NCBI GenBank assembly: GCA_013397795.1
Contig: VZTJ01005675.1
Location: forward strand, 1,425,136 to 1,489,135
DNA length: 64,000 nt
Reading direction: 5' to 3'
DNA from: Orthonyx spaldingii
Taxonomy: Eukaryota; Chordata; Aves; Passeriformes; Orthonychidae
Shown here: positions 25,011 through 38,525 of the stretch, one piece after another
Numbering within the stretch: position 1 is the stretch's first letter
Layout: each line of letters starts with the position of its first letter
The notes under the pieces: model-generated
Told to the model about the DNA's origin: nothing
What the model saw: only the letters and a program-made list of their open reading frames with translations
Databases searched by the model: none
Position numbers and translations under genes: made by a program

Positions 25011-28000
25011 CTTTCTCATGACAGTAGAAAGACATCTAGGAATGATCTTGGCCACTCTGATTAGCATAAAATGGTTTTAATAACATGAGCAGTCCTCCCA
25101 AGTCTACTAATCACAAACTGAGGATAAACTAGCAGTTCCAGGTTGACTGTTTTGTCAAATATCTTTAGCACTCCACCTAAAGAGAAAGCATCTGTAATGT
25201 GGGAATAGTTGGGGGCTTTTGCAAAGTTTTGACCTCATCATGTTTCAGTTGGCCTAACACACAGGTATGATTTCTCTGTAGATTAAAAAAGTATTGTAAT
25301 CAACACGGGAAAAAACCATACTTGAAAGTAACAAGTAGCTCAGATATTCATTACTAGCCATTAACCCGATTTTCTAATGAATACGACATTAGGCATTCAT
25401 TAACAATCATTTGTGTTTATGTGGAACAGTGGCTGTATAATGAAGGCTGATAAATGAATAGAAATGAAATGAGGGAATTTTGGACACTTGTAAAGCAATT
25501 AACTTGTTTGGCATTAATTACATATTGAAAAGCTAAATCAAGTACATTTGGAAAGCCACTAGGACAGAGACACAGACCAAGGGTAGATATAAAGACTAGA
25601 TATAAAAGAAAAGCTTTATTTCTTTTAAATAAAGAAATACAGCCAGAAGTATGGTATTAATAACAAACAAAGTCCATTTCTAGCAAAAGAAATCAGATTG
25701 CAGCCTGCATGTTAATAACAATTAAAAAAATCATGAAAAGCAAAACAATGAAGCCAATAAAATAAGCCCTCACAGTTGACAATGAAGTGCAAACAGGTGG
25801 TGTACTAGAGGGTTAATGTTTTTGTTTCTTAAAGAAAGGGCCATACAACTGCCCACACACTTGAATGTATACTAATAAATGAAACCACCTAGCAAATTAG
25901 ATGCTAGAAATGAGGGAATATGGAAGCTCATTTTACAGTTACCAGGACACATTCCCTCTAATGAGCTGGTAACTTGATCTTTCCAGGCAGTTTTGACAGC
26001 ATCATTTCTGCAGTGTGGCCCCAACCCCGAAAACAGATGCTTTCCAGACCCTTTTTCTGCACAGAGACTTATTAACTGCAAAGAAGGTGACACAGCCTCA
26101 GCAAACACTTTCCACACATCTTTTGCAGTATCAAAGATCAGGGGCAGAAGGAGGAAACAGAAGACTGCAGAGCAAAAAATGGGAACATTTTTGTTTAGCT
26201 GAGATTTGCTAAAGTGAATCTCACTTAGCAAAGGAGAAGGGATCTCCCATGGCGTACTGTATTCCTTTCCCCAGTCTCTTCCCACAGCTCTCAATGAAGC
26301 AGCGCCATTTCACCTCCCATGGCAACTCCCAGGACAATCCACAAGTGCAGGAGCTGCTGCCTTGCTCCTGTCCCACTGAGAAAGGGCTGCCAGCAGCGCA
26401 GGACCTCAGCTGACAGAGAGTCCGTACGGTTTGACCCAGGAAACAAAGTCAGACACTGCAAACTGAGGCCCCCATGTGCTATGGCAGCAGGTAGAAGCTG
26501 ATGAGAGCTACCCCTCTGTCAGGACATCAATTCTCCTGTCAGAGAGCTGGGCCTTCTTCCCTACCCAAACCTGTGACCTAGGTGCTGCCACCTCCCAGCC
26601 CATGCCACCAGGAAAAGGAAAGATCTTCTCTCCGCCTGTTGCTACTAGAGCAAAGCTAAAATTTTAAGCTTGTGTCCATCAAAGACTCATGCAGACACTC
26701 ACACATTCTGAATTAGACCAAGACACCTGTCAATAGCGTTTCCTGTTTCAAAAGGATTCTGCAATCCTTAAGTACATAACACAGTTACATTTCAAGAGTT
26801 ATTAATATTATTAATAGTCTTTCTCTCTAGTCAAATGTTCTGCCATTGGTTCCACTTAGAAAATGCCAATCTGATCACACTTATAAAAGCATACAGAAGA
26901 TTACTTATATCTGTATATTTCTCCAGCTAAAAGAGCTTTACAGACCTTACCTGGTAGCTGCTATTTAAATTCAGTCAGTGTTCTGGATTTATAACCTATA
27001 CCATAAAAACTGCTTATTCTCTCCTGTGTTGCAAGCACATTCCCATAACAGAAGAACTAAATAAACCTTATCTTGCTTGGGCTCACAGTCAAGCCTTGGT
27101 GGATACATGTTTGATGCTGCGTGGTTTTTATCAAAGACATGGTCTACCACAGATACATCACCAACTCTATAGGGAGAACATAATTCTATTTACCTTGGAC
27201 CATGCTACACATCCAATAAGTAGGAGTAGCCTCACTGAAAATGAGTTTTAAACTTGCTGAGTGTGCTTTTATCTCCACTGCTGTAGTGCTTTGGTGCTAG
27301 CTGGGAACCCCAGTGAATTTTCAGAAAGACCCAGCACCACTATAGGAAACCACAAATCCTTAACTAACGTATGCCAACTTTTCTCCCTCGAACAAAAGCT
27401 GCATCTCTGCTGTCCCCTCAGCAGAAAACACCAATCAAAGGCAACCCTTTTCAGGAACAAATGTTAGCCAGGAACTTCAGTTGTGTTTAATTAAGTTCTT
27501 CCGAAAGAAACTGCATGCTGTGGCACTGAAAAGGTTATCAGAGGTCAGCTGCCTGCCATGACTTTGTGACCCCCAAAAGGCAAAATAAAAGATAGTGGTA
27601 TCCCTGCTGGTAAGATTGGCTTCCGCATTTGTTTCCCTCCCTTTCTGCTTTAATTTAATAGCAATCAGCACAATATGGCTGCTTTTCTTCCAACAATAGG
27701 ATGGGCAGAAGTTAGATTTACAGCACTGCAAGGGGGAAAGCAGGAGAGAGGGGAAGCACACTATGGCTCTTGATCTACAATAGGAACATCACTTTGATAC
27801 CCATAAATAACTTGCAAACCTACTTAAGATTCATTAATGTCAAAAGCTGACAGATGTGCACTTTTTTGAAATTTAGTATTACCTTATGGAGCCTCTCAAA
27901 TACACCACTGTTAAGTCAAACAACTGACTTTTAAAATGGGAGATAATTCAGAATCATGTTGACTATATAATGTATTTGCAATAATTTTCTGAGTCACTAT

Positions 28001-31000
28001 ATGTAGAAGAGCTATCAACACAGATGTGCAAATCCACATTTAAACCACTGACAAAGTGAAACTACTGAGGAAGTTGACACAACACTGTCAGCAACCTCCT
28101 CCTGGTGACTTTGGTCACAGCAAATGTGTCCTACAGTCTCTGTGATTATCAAAGTGTGCAGAAGAGACAGGATCCCTTTGGGATTTCTCCTGAAGTTTCC
28201 AAGGGAAAAGTCAGTATAATTCCAAAGGTTTCAGAACATCAATTATTACACTGCTACCCTGATCATAACTTCAAAGCATTCCATCAATCCTAGTGAAATT
28301 GCCTCTGTAATTTAGTTATGAGAATAAGGTAAAATGGCGTTTTTCAACCTGCAAATTTTGTTTCATCATTTTAAAGTGCAAGAACTTTAGACATTAGAAT
28401 CCATTTCTGTTATTGATTGAGAAGATGCAAGTTGGGTGGTGGGTTGATTTTTAATTTTTTTTAACTATTTCCAATCTCTTCAGTTGCAGTTCCTTATGAC
28501 TATTTCTCTGTCTCATTGCTGCCCAGCATACTCCATTCTTTGAATATTTCCATCATAGGAAACTTTTCAGAAGCTTCCTTCAGGTGCACCATGGGAAGGC
28601 ATCTGTAGCCTTGCTGACAGATCCTCCCATCATATCCCACCAAAGCCTGACCTTACCCAAGTCCATGTCAAAACTCACACAGACTTCAGTGGGGACAGGA
28701 CTGATCACAGTTGTTTGCTCAAAATCAAGCTCAGCCTCTCCTCCATCACCCCCAGTCTGCTTTCTGAAATGTGATCAACTCAACTCTGCTCCTAATGCCA
28801 AGGCAGAGTTGTAGAGGCTTGGAGCAGAGGCAGTCTCAGCCCAGAGAGGGAGCCTGAGGCCACGGTCACCACAAACACCCAAGCTGCTAACCCCTGTTTG
28901 TTCTTAGCAATTGAGCCATTAACCAAAATAAAGAGAGATGATTCTACCCCCTTGTTGGGTCACATTCATTTTGAGATGAGGAGAGGTCAAGTAACAGGAG
29001 GATAATTGGCTATAAAACTGCAAAGTCTCCCACTGAAATCAGTACAGTTCAAGGTACATGAGAAATACAATGTATTTGTACTGTGAATGTTACCTTCATT
29101 TGTACCCTCGAGAAATGCACAAAATAACTTTTATACATTCTACAAGTATATGATGTTGAATCTCAGGTCATTACCATGCTAAGGAGCACAGAGCATTACG
29201 TTGGATATGTTATGGCAGGACCCTGGGTTTTTTCTCAGTAAATCCCTTTAGCAGCAAAGTATTAGTGGTTTTGTTTGCCAGGTGAATTGCTCTCTAGAAA
29301 ATGCAGTTGGTCGTCCAAGAAGGATTATCTCTGTACTGCACTGATGTGCAAAATTATTATTGATAACTGCATCAATTCCAGCTGCAAGATGAGTTTTGCT
29401 GTATAGAAATATACATTTTAAAGTCAATCAAAATTAGAAAACCAGATCCAAGATTAAAGTTATCAGAGATAAAAAGACACAAGCTACTGGTAGTTTTCTG
29501 TAGCAGGAATCAGTCCTGTTCTTCCCTCTGCTTGAATTTTCTTCTCTGATGAATCACTGCAGTCATGAGGCTTTAATCAATACACAAAGCAATTACTCTC
29601 TAAAGTAAAACAATCTTAGCTCAGCTAAAGATAATGGAAATCATACAGGCAGTTGTTCATGTCTAAATGCCAAGCTTCTGGTTTAATTTCCAGACAAATC
29701 CAAATGACAAGGATACAGTATTTGTTTTCCCTAGTAACACAGACTGAGATACCACAGCATATACTTTAACTGAGTACAGTCTCCTGTGTTTGTCCTCAGC
29801 TCGTTCCACATAATTCAGTAAAATACACAGACAAGTGCCACATTTGGATTTGTTACCTAGGCAGCAAATAAACTTCATCTGAAACCTCACAGCAAAATAC
29901 ACAGTTTGAAATTTCGCCTGGTGTGGCGAGTGCCTCATTTACCAAACTCATAAGGAGAAAAACAAAATACAAGTGAACAACAGCATCTTACTTAAAATGA
30001 AGTTGCACTGCGGATTTTCAACTTTCATACTTTAATTTTCTAGCTCTTACTTTTGTAAAACAATGGAATATTGAAGGGAGCACTGTAACACACCAGTGTG
30101 ACAACAGACTCCTGGCTCTATTCAGAGAAAAAGGTAAAACCATCCTCACAATAGTAATTATATTAGATTAATAGCAGAAATTTTGGTTCTACCTAGTGTA
30201 TCAGGTGTTTTTAATAAAAAGCACATTTTGGAAAAAAATAAGCAAACAAGTATAGCTCATCAGTCAGAAAAAAAAAACTAAGAAGCCTGATCAGTCCTTC
30301 ATATCTCTGTATAGTTCAGTAGAGGTCAGGAAAACACTTTTCATGTTTTTACCATACTGAATTTGAGGCTACTTTAAAGAGGTTTACAAACATCTTGGCC
30401 TTCCAAAGACTTAGAGACAATGAGTGAGTACCACTTTCTAGCTTACACTTACTCTGTTTTAAATAGAGTTCTTCAGTATTACTCCTTCAAAATATTTTTC
30501 TGAAACAAGTGATCAAGCTGCCATATTGAGCCACTGGTCAGTTTAGGATTTTTCTTGTTTCTCTGAAAATAACACATCTTTCCTCTTCCCTGTAATAGGA
30601 AGTCATTTTATACTTCAGATATAAAGCAGATTACTTGGTGTAATTTCTATGAGAAAGCAAATATGTGTGTTTGTTGGTGTTTCAAAGGATTGCATAAGTG
30701 TATCTTAACCTTCTGTGCTGTGGCTCAAGACATGATGCCCAAAATCTTCAGAGAGAGGCAGTACAGTGGAGGGGGGGGAAGCTTACCTGATTATTATCCA
30801 CTTAATGCCAGTGTAAACCAAGTGGTTTTGCACAGGTATTTTCAGGTATGAGGTCATCATGTAAATTGTAAACTAAAGGAGGAGTATACACTCCTGAGAT
30901 CCGATGAAAGCAAATAAATGCGATTACAGGCTTAAAGACTGGCTGTTTAAACAATAAATAACCTAATATTTTGTAGAAGAATAGATCAAACTTGTCCAGT

Positions 31001-33896
31001 GTATGAAAGTTCAAGTTAAAATTACTGTTTGTGGTTCATAAAGAAATAGGAACACATAGAAAACACAGATTGTATACTAGCATTAGGCAGAGATGCTGGC
31101 AGTAAATCTTGATTTCTTAGACATCTCGGGCCCTTACACTTTCTTTCCAAGGAGAGTAAAACCACCAAATCTTATTGCTGAGATTATCTGGGATAAACTC
31201 AGTCATCCCTGGAGCTGAATTCAAGAGAGTATGGGAGAAAAGGAGGGTTATGTCTTATTAATAAAGCAGCTTACATCACCTCAGATCATTTTGCCAAGTG
31301 GAAAATTTAACTGTGTAAGAAAGAGATGCAATTACGGGCCTATTAGCTATGAATCTGAATCTGCAAAGGACATGTGCAACCACATCTGTACCAAGGATGG
31401 TCCCAATGTCCAATCAAATAAATCCAGGTTTAAACACATACATCAAATCTGGACATCTGTGGGAAGCCTGGCAATCACCGCTCTCTCTACTGCAGAAAAG
31501 GATATTGGTGAGGGCACCAGAATTATACTGGTATATCCTCAGAGACCAGGCTTCCTTTCACACCTCAGGCACACCATTCCTTTCCTGTTTTTACCCCAAA
31601 GCCTTCTCTAAAGAGTCAAAGTCAAATCCAGAACCCTGCCTACGGGCATGGGTGAGACTGACCAGTACCACAGAGGTCCCAAATGCCAGTGCCACCTGTG
31701 GAAGGAGGAGGCAGTGGGACCAGTGCCCCCTTTTGAAGAGCTGGCAGGTTTGCACTACTGCCCTCTTCCAGGTAAACTGTGTGTGAGGAAGAGACCAGGT
31801 GCTCAAACATCCAAATTCCTAGATTCCATTAGTCACTAAAACTATGCAAGTCCAGAAGCAATGTCACGTCTGTCAGCTACATTGTCTGTCACCCACAAAA
31901 ATGGCATTCACAAACTAGCACTCACCACTTTTTTTCCTGCCATGTTTTACCCAAATGACAAGGGGGTTTTTTTCAAATTTTCTTGCTTGAGCATGTTTGA
32001 CCTTGAAAACCCTGCCTCAGCAGAACTCTTACCCATCCACCAAGGGCAGGGCAGAGAAAACTAAACACGTTCCCTACTACAGCATTTAAAATTCAAATAT
32101 ACAGAAGCAATACAATTCAGAATAAATCCTTTAAAAGCTAGATAAATAGTACCAAAATAAAGTAAAAAGTGTCTGGATATGTCATGAAAAGAAAATCATT
32201 AGAGTCCACAAAATATTTCTTTCTTGTAATTGCATTATAGTAATAGTTCACATTCAGCTCCTAATAATCAAATATGCAACTTTCTAAATGTCAAGCTTTG
32301 GAACACATATTTTGAAGTCCTGGGATATGAGACTATTGTTAACTGCAGAAAAAGAAATAATGACTGATTTAAATCACCACATTTCTATCAACCTCAGCAG
32401 GGCCATGTTTCTGTGAGAATCTGGTGTAAAACTTCAGTTTGAATATTTACACAAGTGAATCCTGGGCTGCTTCAACAATGCCATGCAATTTGATGGCTGG
32501 GGTCTACACTGGGCCTCAAATCCCTCCTCCATCAGAGGGGAGCTTGAACTCCACTCCCTCAGCTCACTGCTTCAGAAAATCTCTTCTCCCTAAGGGCAGG
32601 AAGGTAAATTTTGTATCCTTTTTACTTCCTGTAGTCAAGATGTAATCATGTTCAACTATGATAGTAAATAATAAGAAGTTAAAGTATTCTCTACTAGGAC
32701 AAATCTTATAAGTAATACACATTCTTTTCCAACATATTCATATTACAATTTTTATTTAAACTAGGGGTTTCTTCTATCATCTTTTGGCAATGTTCTTTAA
32801 TCAGAAACAACTGAAATTAGGAGTTTCTATGCTTACATAAAACAAAAATTTACAAAGTTTGTTCAGGATGACATCCAGAACAACACAGAATACAAGCACC
32901 AACCAAGCAAGATAGCATGGAAACCGTAAGTGTGTATTTAAACCAATTTTTCTACAGCTGTAATGTTAATCACAGGCCATTGCCGGTGGGGTTTTCCGAA
33001 ATGCTCTGTGTTGGTCCAATTTTCAGTAGGCCAGCAAAGACTGCTCTGTAAGACACAGTCAGAGGTTATTTAGGACGATGGAAAGTATTGCCATCACGCT
33101 GATCCTTTCTCCTGACCATAAGAGATGCAAGAATTTAACACGTCAGTGCAACAAGATTAAGCCAATATCCTCAGCTTCACTTATTAGTGTCTAAAATAAA
33201 TCCTCGTCTTTCTGTGTGGAAGTAAAATGATTGTTTCTTATGAAAAAAAGTTATAAATTGCAGCTGAAAAAACCTGGTTGTGATCAGTCCATGGTAAATA
33301 AGAATAAAGACGCTTCCCTTCCTCCCTTCCCATCCCTTTTACCATGATGGTTTGGGATCAGTTTAACACAAGTTTTGAGGATTCTTATCTTTTCACCCTA
33401 GACATAAACAACAGCAAAAGTCTTGAATTTTCTTTTAGCAAAATATTTTTAGCTGGTTTTCTCTTTTGTTGATCAGTCTTTTGAACAAAAAATCCTCCTT
33501 GATAACCTGTGGCCACTTTACTTGGATTTTGTCAGAGTGACTGCAGGGGGAGGGACACCAGGAGCATGACAACACAACTCTACCCCAAAAGAGATAGGCA
33601 AGAACTGTGCACCCTGTGTGGAGACTCTGAAATAGTTGCTCTCCCAGGTAGGACTGCAGGCCCCCTATGACAACAAGGAGCCTTGTCCAAGAAACACCTT
33701 ACACTGAAACCTAAAGCCACAAGGCCTAGCAAGTCCCAGGTGAAATCTCTGCAAAAAAAAGCAAGAGAGCCTAAAGCTCAAATAGGTCTTAAGCCTACAG
33801 GTACAATATACTTCGTGGTGTGAGCAATAGCTGAGTATAAATCACATTCAGATTCTTAACCCTGTAGCCAACTGATTACAACAGAGACACAGCTTA
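25011..33896. other. Non-coding interval, no gene recognised
   Basis: Long AT-rich stretch. The longest open frames (25872-26294 on minus, 140 codons; 31349-31786 on plus, 145 codons, overlapping another open frame) contain no recognisable domain. A motif-rich block at about 25340-25560 is listed separately. A small imperfect palindrome, AGGAGTATACACTCCT, lies at 30880-30895, and a pyrimidine tract is at about 33311-33340. No other repeat was recognised. Confidence 0.55.
25340..25560. promoter_or_regulatory. Candidate homeodomain-rich regulatory element
   Basis: About ten ATTA/TAAT cores are spread over 220 bases, including CATTAACCCG, CATTAACAATCATTTG and GGCATTAATTACATATTG, plus an ACAAT SOX-type core. 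The sequence is non-repetitive and retains two CpGs. Its texture resembles deeply conserved vertebrate enhancers. Without alignment this stays a candidate. Confidence 0.3.
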
Positions 33897-33900
33897 CAAT

Positions 33901-33970
33901 GGCTGGACTCCATGATCCAAAAGGTCCTTTCAAACCTACATGAATCAATGTTTCTATGGCTATTCTGATT
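33901..33970 (+). mobile_element. CR1 LINE 3' end, old
   Basis: GGCTGGACTCCATGATCC, then AAAGGTCCTTTCAAACCTA and a degenerate ATTCTATGATT-like tail correspond to the sense strand of the CR1 3' end, so this copy is in plus orientation, opposite to the other recognised CR1 pieces. Divergence is higher than in the 24953 copy, for instance in the degraded terminal octamer repeat. Only the last 70 or so bases are recognisable. Confidence 0.75.
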
Positions 33971-34369
33971 ACTGGCACCCCCTCTTCCTGGGTTGTTTTC
34001 AATTATTTTTGTTTAGGAACTTCTGAATTTCATCTCAAAAAATGATAAAAAATTGTTGGTTTTGATAGCATCAGGTGTTCATTCCTCCTTTTTGCTTTTC
34101 TTTTCCAAATAGCTTTATACAATAGCCATTCCTGGGCAGTATTTATGCAGCTTTTATTCAATGCCTGAAAGTAGAAAGGATGCTTTGGGTTTCTGGTTTT
34201 GCTCATAATTTCACATTTGGCAAAATTTGTTCAAATCCCTTTAAAACCTCTAAGCCTATCTGCAAGTCAAAAAGGTACAGCTTCGGAAGGCAAAAGAAAT
34301 AAATCTCTTTGAAATGCTAATGGAGTGGAACACTTTCTGCCATTTCAAGAAATAATCTATCCTTTTGGA

Positions 34370-34620
34370 AAATTTGTAAAGAGGTTTGCTCTAATGAAGA
34401 TATTTTAATTTATGATGTGCAATTATAGTTCACTGAAAACAATATTGCCCCGTCACAGCCTTGTTCCTTGTGCTGTGAAAATAGAAGCACCATTATGAGA
34501 GAGAAACTGCTGCTTTTAGGAATTCGCAATGTTTCACCAGTGTTGTTGAAGATGAACAAAGCCCCGAGCTCCATGTAGATGGCTAAAAGGTACAGTTTTC
34601 TTTCACAGTGACACTTAGTT
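34370..34620. promoter_or_regulatory. Candidate conserved non-coding element
   Basis: Unique sequence with AATTTATGATGTGCAATTATAG, AACAATATTG (a SOX-type inverted pair) and CATTATGAG words, and four retained CpGs (near 34452, 34525, 34565 and 34568). The mixture of balanced composition and factor cores differs from the AT-rich flanks. No exon features are present. Confidence 0.3.
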
Positions 34621-35099
34621 ACTTTGCTTTAAGCATTTTTAAAGTGGGGGGGAAAGCATCTAGCATGTGTCTGTAAAGAGTCTTGAGGAACTGGAAGGAA
34701 AACACAGACAGACAGTACAACACTCGTATTGTACCAGCCACCACACACACAGGTAATGGAAAGCCTGCCTAGCACCAGGTTAGATCTGGTGATGGAGAAA
34801 TGATGCCCAAATATTGCTTCTTTCACTAAGATATGGATCTGGGAACATGAGGAAAAAAAAAAAGAAGAAACATTCAAAAGAAAAATAAAACAATGCTCCT
34901 GAAATAGGCCTGATTATGTGGGTCACTAAGTACTGTGTATTTCCCCTGTAGCATTTCATAGTCGTTACTGTTGCCAGGGGAAGCTTGATCCTCTCATTAT
35001 GTATGTTTGTCTTTCACATCAGAGCTCCTCTCTTTCTTTCCCTGCCCCGGCACTGTAACAGAAATAAAAATAAGGAATGAACCCCCATTATTACCCAAA

Positions 35100-35700
35100 T
35101 ACCTACAAAGCAGAGGGAGTGACCCTGGCAGGTCGGCGGGTCAGCCCCCTCATCATTGATGCACTTGCTCCAGCAGACCCCTGCCTTTTGTCAGGGGGTC
35201 AAAGCCAAGACCTCTGCTGAGTGTCCTCAGTGAAGAATTAACAAGTGTGACAATTTGCAGTCCCTCCTCCCCCAGCCCCCAGTCCTGCCTGTGTGAATGC
35301 TGTAAATAGAGACATCTGGATGGAGGCCTTTCACTGCAGTAATTGAAAATGAACATGGATCAAGTTCTGGCCTGTTGTATTCATAAATCTTCAGGCTTAA
35401 TTACGTTAAAGGGAAATCTAGGGCCTGGCTCTATGGAAACGGCAGATCCTATCAGGCTCTCAGATCGTGAATCTTTAAGATAAGTGTTTTTCCTCTCTTC
35501 AGGACAGTCAGATGAGAAATTTTGATTGGGTCCTTCCAGCGTCAGAAAGCCGTCAAAGATCTATAATTGTTCTTTGTGTTTTACTTTTCCTTCATACGTG
35601 ACACGTTTCCACTGGCGGGGAGCTGGAGGACTTGGACGTGTGAGGCATCAGGCTGCTGTCATGCACAGTATTCAGGCAGTTGATTTTGGAGGGCCACAAA
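35100..35700. promoter_or_regulatory. CpG-retaining candidate conserved element
   Basis: CpGs recur over 600 bases (GGTCGGCGGG near 35132, ATTACGTT near 35403, AAACGG, GATCGTG, AGCGTC, GCCGTC, ATACGTGACACG near 35596, GGCGGG, GACGTG), well above the surrounding level. TTCATAAATC and GCTTAATTACG words near 35380-35405 are homeodomain-type sites, and CATACGTG/ACACGT contains E-box-like and CRE-like cores. CpG retention suggests hypomethylation or selection. No promoter-like G+C island is reached, so an enhancer is more likely than a promoter. Confidence 0.3.
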
Positions 35701-37554
35701 ACCCTCCTTGTGGAAATTTAGGAGAGGGAAAATGTATAGCTAGCTCAGTATCACAGATCTCACTCACACAGAGCCCTTGGTCCTGCTTGCCAGAGAAGAG
35801 CTGGAGCACGATAAGCACACTGAGCCTGCAGTTCTGCTTGCTCACTTCAAAAAGAAAATGGATTTTGAGCTCAGGGGAAAGTCTTCTCACATCAGTCTTT
35901 TGAAAACTTAGCTGTACTTGAAGGAACAAACTGATATTTTGAAAAACCAATAAGCAAATAAATCAGTGGCAGAAGGGCAAAATGGATTTTGAAAGAAGCT
36001 GCTAGTTGTCAAGAGCCGGTTGTTTCACAAAAGCATTGATGCTTTGAGCAGCATTTCTGTGTCTGAAATGAGGTCCCATCAGTTACAAACATCTTAGAGA
36101 GTTTGTACATGATGCAGGTTTTCAATGTAGCAGAAGCTTTGATTAAAAGAACACCCAAAATGGAATAAAAACACATAAGAGGCAAGGTATTTTTATGTGA
36201 AGGAAGGGTTTTCCAAAATGCTACCTAGAAAAAGCGCTGCTGCAGACGGACCTGTTTAATTAAATTCAGCAGGAACTAATTTGATAGCATATAAGTTGAC
36301 TGCTGTCTCCACAGCCACCAGACAATGCCACTGATCCTTAATATGGTCATGTAAAACTGACCCCTCCTGCTCATTGCAAGACTAGTGGGATAATATGGCA
36401 CAGCAAATAAAGAAATCTTACATCTTGGCCTTTATAAGCACTCTGAATGGTGTTGTGGGGTTTATCTGTGAGTATTTAAAAAAAAAAGAAATTACCATAC
36501 ACCAGAAAAAAATATTCAACCAGCTCAAAACTAGCATGAATGCTCAAGACATTTTTACAAAAAGAAAGGGGAAAAAAAAACCCCAAACCACAAAACCAAT
36601 TGACTTCCCAATTGCAACTTTACTTCCATTAAATTTCAGCCTGAATGAACTTCAATAGCATAATCACAAATTTTCTGTTAATAATAGCAGAGTGAGTTCC
36701 ATGCAGAAACCCAAATTCAGTTCTCACTCCCCATGGCTGCAATTTCCCTCTAACCACAGGGGTTTCTCCACTCCACTCTTTGCAGATCAGGAGAACTTTG
36801 CAGCCATAAGTGGCAGTAGATAGCAAGCAGGTCCTCCAAAACAACAGCTTGTCTTGCCTCTCAGCTTAGGGGCTTACTGCAAGAAATAAAATTCCTAAAA
36901 GATATCTCCTGAACTGGCAACAAGAGCAACCCATGCTCTAACAAATCTTGACTTTCTTCCAGGACTTTTACAAACTGCTGTGGCAGAAAACTATCAATAA
37001 TGTTTGCTCTGCAGGAGAAGAGCGGGGTTAGTCACAGCCTTTTAAGAACCAGTGCTCCAGTAACAAGTGGGTTTGCTGTCAGCATTTGCCATCATATTGA
37101 CAGAAAGGCAGGGTAATGACTCAAGGATTATTTATGTGAAACCCAGAGCTGGCAGCACTGTAAGTCAAAGAAAGAGGGAAGGCTCAAAGTCTGAATGAGA
37201 AGGGACACACTTTCTGCTAGCAGGCTCAGGGGCTGTGCTGGAGATCCAGAACTACAGGCTTCCACCTGAGCTCATACACACATTTCCCAACAGGTTGGAA
37301 ATGTGACAACACTGCCAAATAATTCATGTTACAGTGAGACCCGTCCTCCTCTCTGCAAGGCCTTCTTATCTGGCAGGTTTACTCGAGTTCCTTTTGTACT
37401 TCTACAGCCACTCTACTCCTGGATTCTATATTTCACCTGTGTCTTAATGTAGGTTTAATTGTTGAACAATTTAGGTGTAATCCATTTCATAGAGGGCTGT
37501 CTGTCATACATCTGACAGGAACTCCAGATTCTAGACCTCCTTTCTGTTGCATTT

Positions 37555-37650
37555 ACTACCATGAAATAAGGACCACTGGCAGTAAAATTAGCAAAGGCAC
37601 AGAACATAATCCTGGGGGATTTTAACCACCCACCTTGTTAATAGCATTTA
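37555..37650 (+). mobile_element. Possible relic of a LINE endonuclease domain (CR1-like ORF2)
   Basis: From 37600 one plus-strand frame reads IILGDFNHPP, which resembles the conserved ...GDFNHPD.. block of the apurinic-type endonuclease domain of CR1-clade retrotransposons. The nucleotides that follow, AGCATTTAGGACATACCAGAG, roughly parallel the next conserved coding stretch but are shifted and interrupted by stops. Only about 50-90 bases are recognisable, and no reverse transcriptase motif is found nearby. If real, it is an old internal CR1 fragment unrelated to the 3' tails elsewhere in the window. A chance match remains possible. Confidence 0.4.
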
Positions 37651-38389
37651 GGACATACCAGAGTTGTTTTCAAATGTGATACATCTTTCTCAGTTCTGAA
37701 ACTTCCAAGTCATGCTGGTGATTGGGGCTAATTCCTACTACACCTGGGCTCATATCCTGTCCAGTGAACTCCTTCTCACTGACTGGGTCAGAATTCAGCC
37801 CCTGTGCCACATAGCAACTCCTCTGATATGGGCTCAGGCAAGCCTGAAGGGTGCTACTGAAATATTGCTGGAGGGTGGTATTGAAAAATTGCAGGAATGC
37901 CCTGCTTCTGCAAATGCTTTGAAAGGAAAGTAAATTAGCAACTTTACATCCCTCTTCTTCCTGGCAAGGAGCAGGTAAAAGCAGCAAATTAATAATAAAT
38001 TAATTAAACTAACATTCTGGTTTTAGTTCTGGTCATAACTAATCAATGTCTGTCTGGTTACTTTCAGAGCTAGCCGGCTTCTATCAAGGTATTTTATTGA
38101 CTTTAAATTATTAAACACACAATAGAAAGCAGCCATTGTGCATGTGTACTGCAGCATTTTGTACCCTTCATTGCTCCCTGCACTGTTGCTGGTTGTGAGT
38201 TCATTAAAGAAGGTGTCTGCGTATTCCTTTTTTTATTGTACTACACGGCAATATTCTTCTATGAACCAGGAGACAACCTTCCTGCACAATTTTATTTAAG
38301 GTCCTTGGGGTCTGGGTGCCTAACTCTCAGTGACATCTTTGACAATATCAGTTTATGTCACCTGTTTTGACAAACACAAAAACAACCAC
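37651..38389. other. Non-coding interval
   Basis: No recognisable gene or repeat. Open frames at 37670-37987 (minus) and 37712-37933 (plus) overlap and show no domain. Confidence 0.55.
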
Positions 38390-38525
38390 AGAATCACAGA
38401 ATGGGTGAGGTTTGAAGGGACCACAGTGGGTCATCTGGTCCAGCCTTCCTGCTTAAACAGGGTCAGCCTAGAGCATATGGCACAGAACTGCATCCAGACT
38501 GTGCTTCAATATCTCCAGTGAAGCA
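38390..38525 (-). mobile_element. CR1 LINE 3' fragment, 5'-truncated
   Basis: ACAGAATCACAGAATGGGTG, then GGTTTGAAGGGACC, GTCATCTGGTCCAGCC and CTTAAACAGGGTCAGCCTAGAG, ending near ATATCTCCAGTGAAG, follow the antisense strand of the avian CR1 3' region for about 135 bases. It belongs to a different subfamily from the copies at 24953 and 57419, since it uses the GAAGGGACC and CAGGGTCA variant words. The element lies in minus orientation. Confidence 0.88.

Larger units (their letters stand above)
33971..37590. other. Non-coding interval with candidate regulatory blocks
   Basis: No convincing exon. The longest open frames (35526-35903 on plus, 125 codons; 35672-35950 on minus, 92 codons) overlap each other and match nothing I know. 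Two motif- and CpG-retaining blocks between 34370 and 35700 are listed separately. A further block at about 36220-36300 has AGCGCTGC and a TTTAATTAAATT palindromic word. G-rich (34644-34652) and A-rich runs are minor. Confidence 0.55.

Noticed and set aside
34225..34260. GTTCAAATCCC, resembling a tRNA/SINE B box
   Set aside because: No A box at the proper distance upstream, no cloverleaf potential and no SINE tail. An isolated match.
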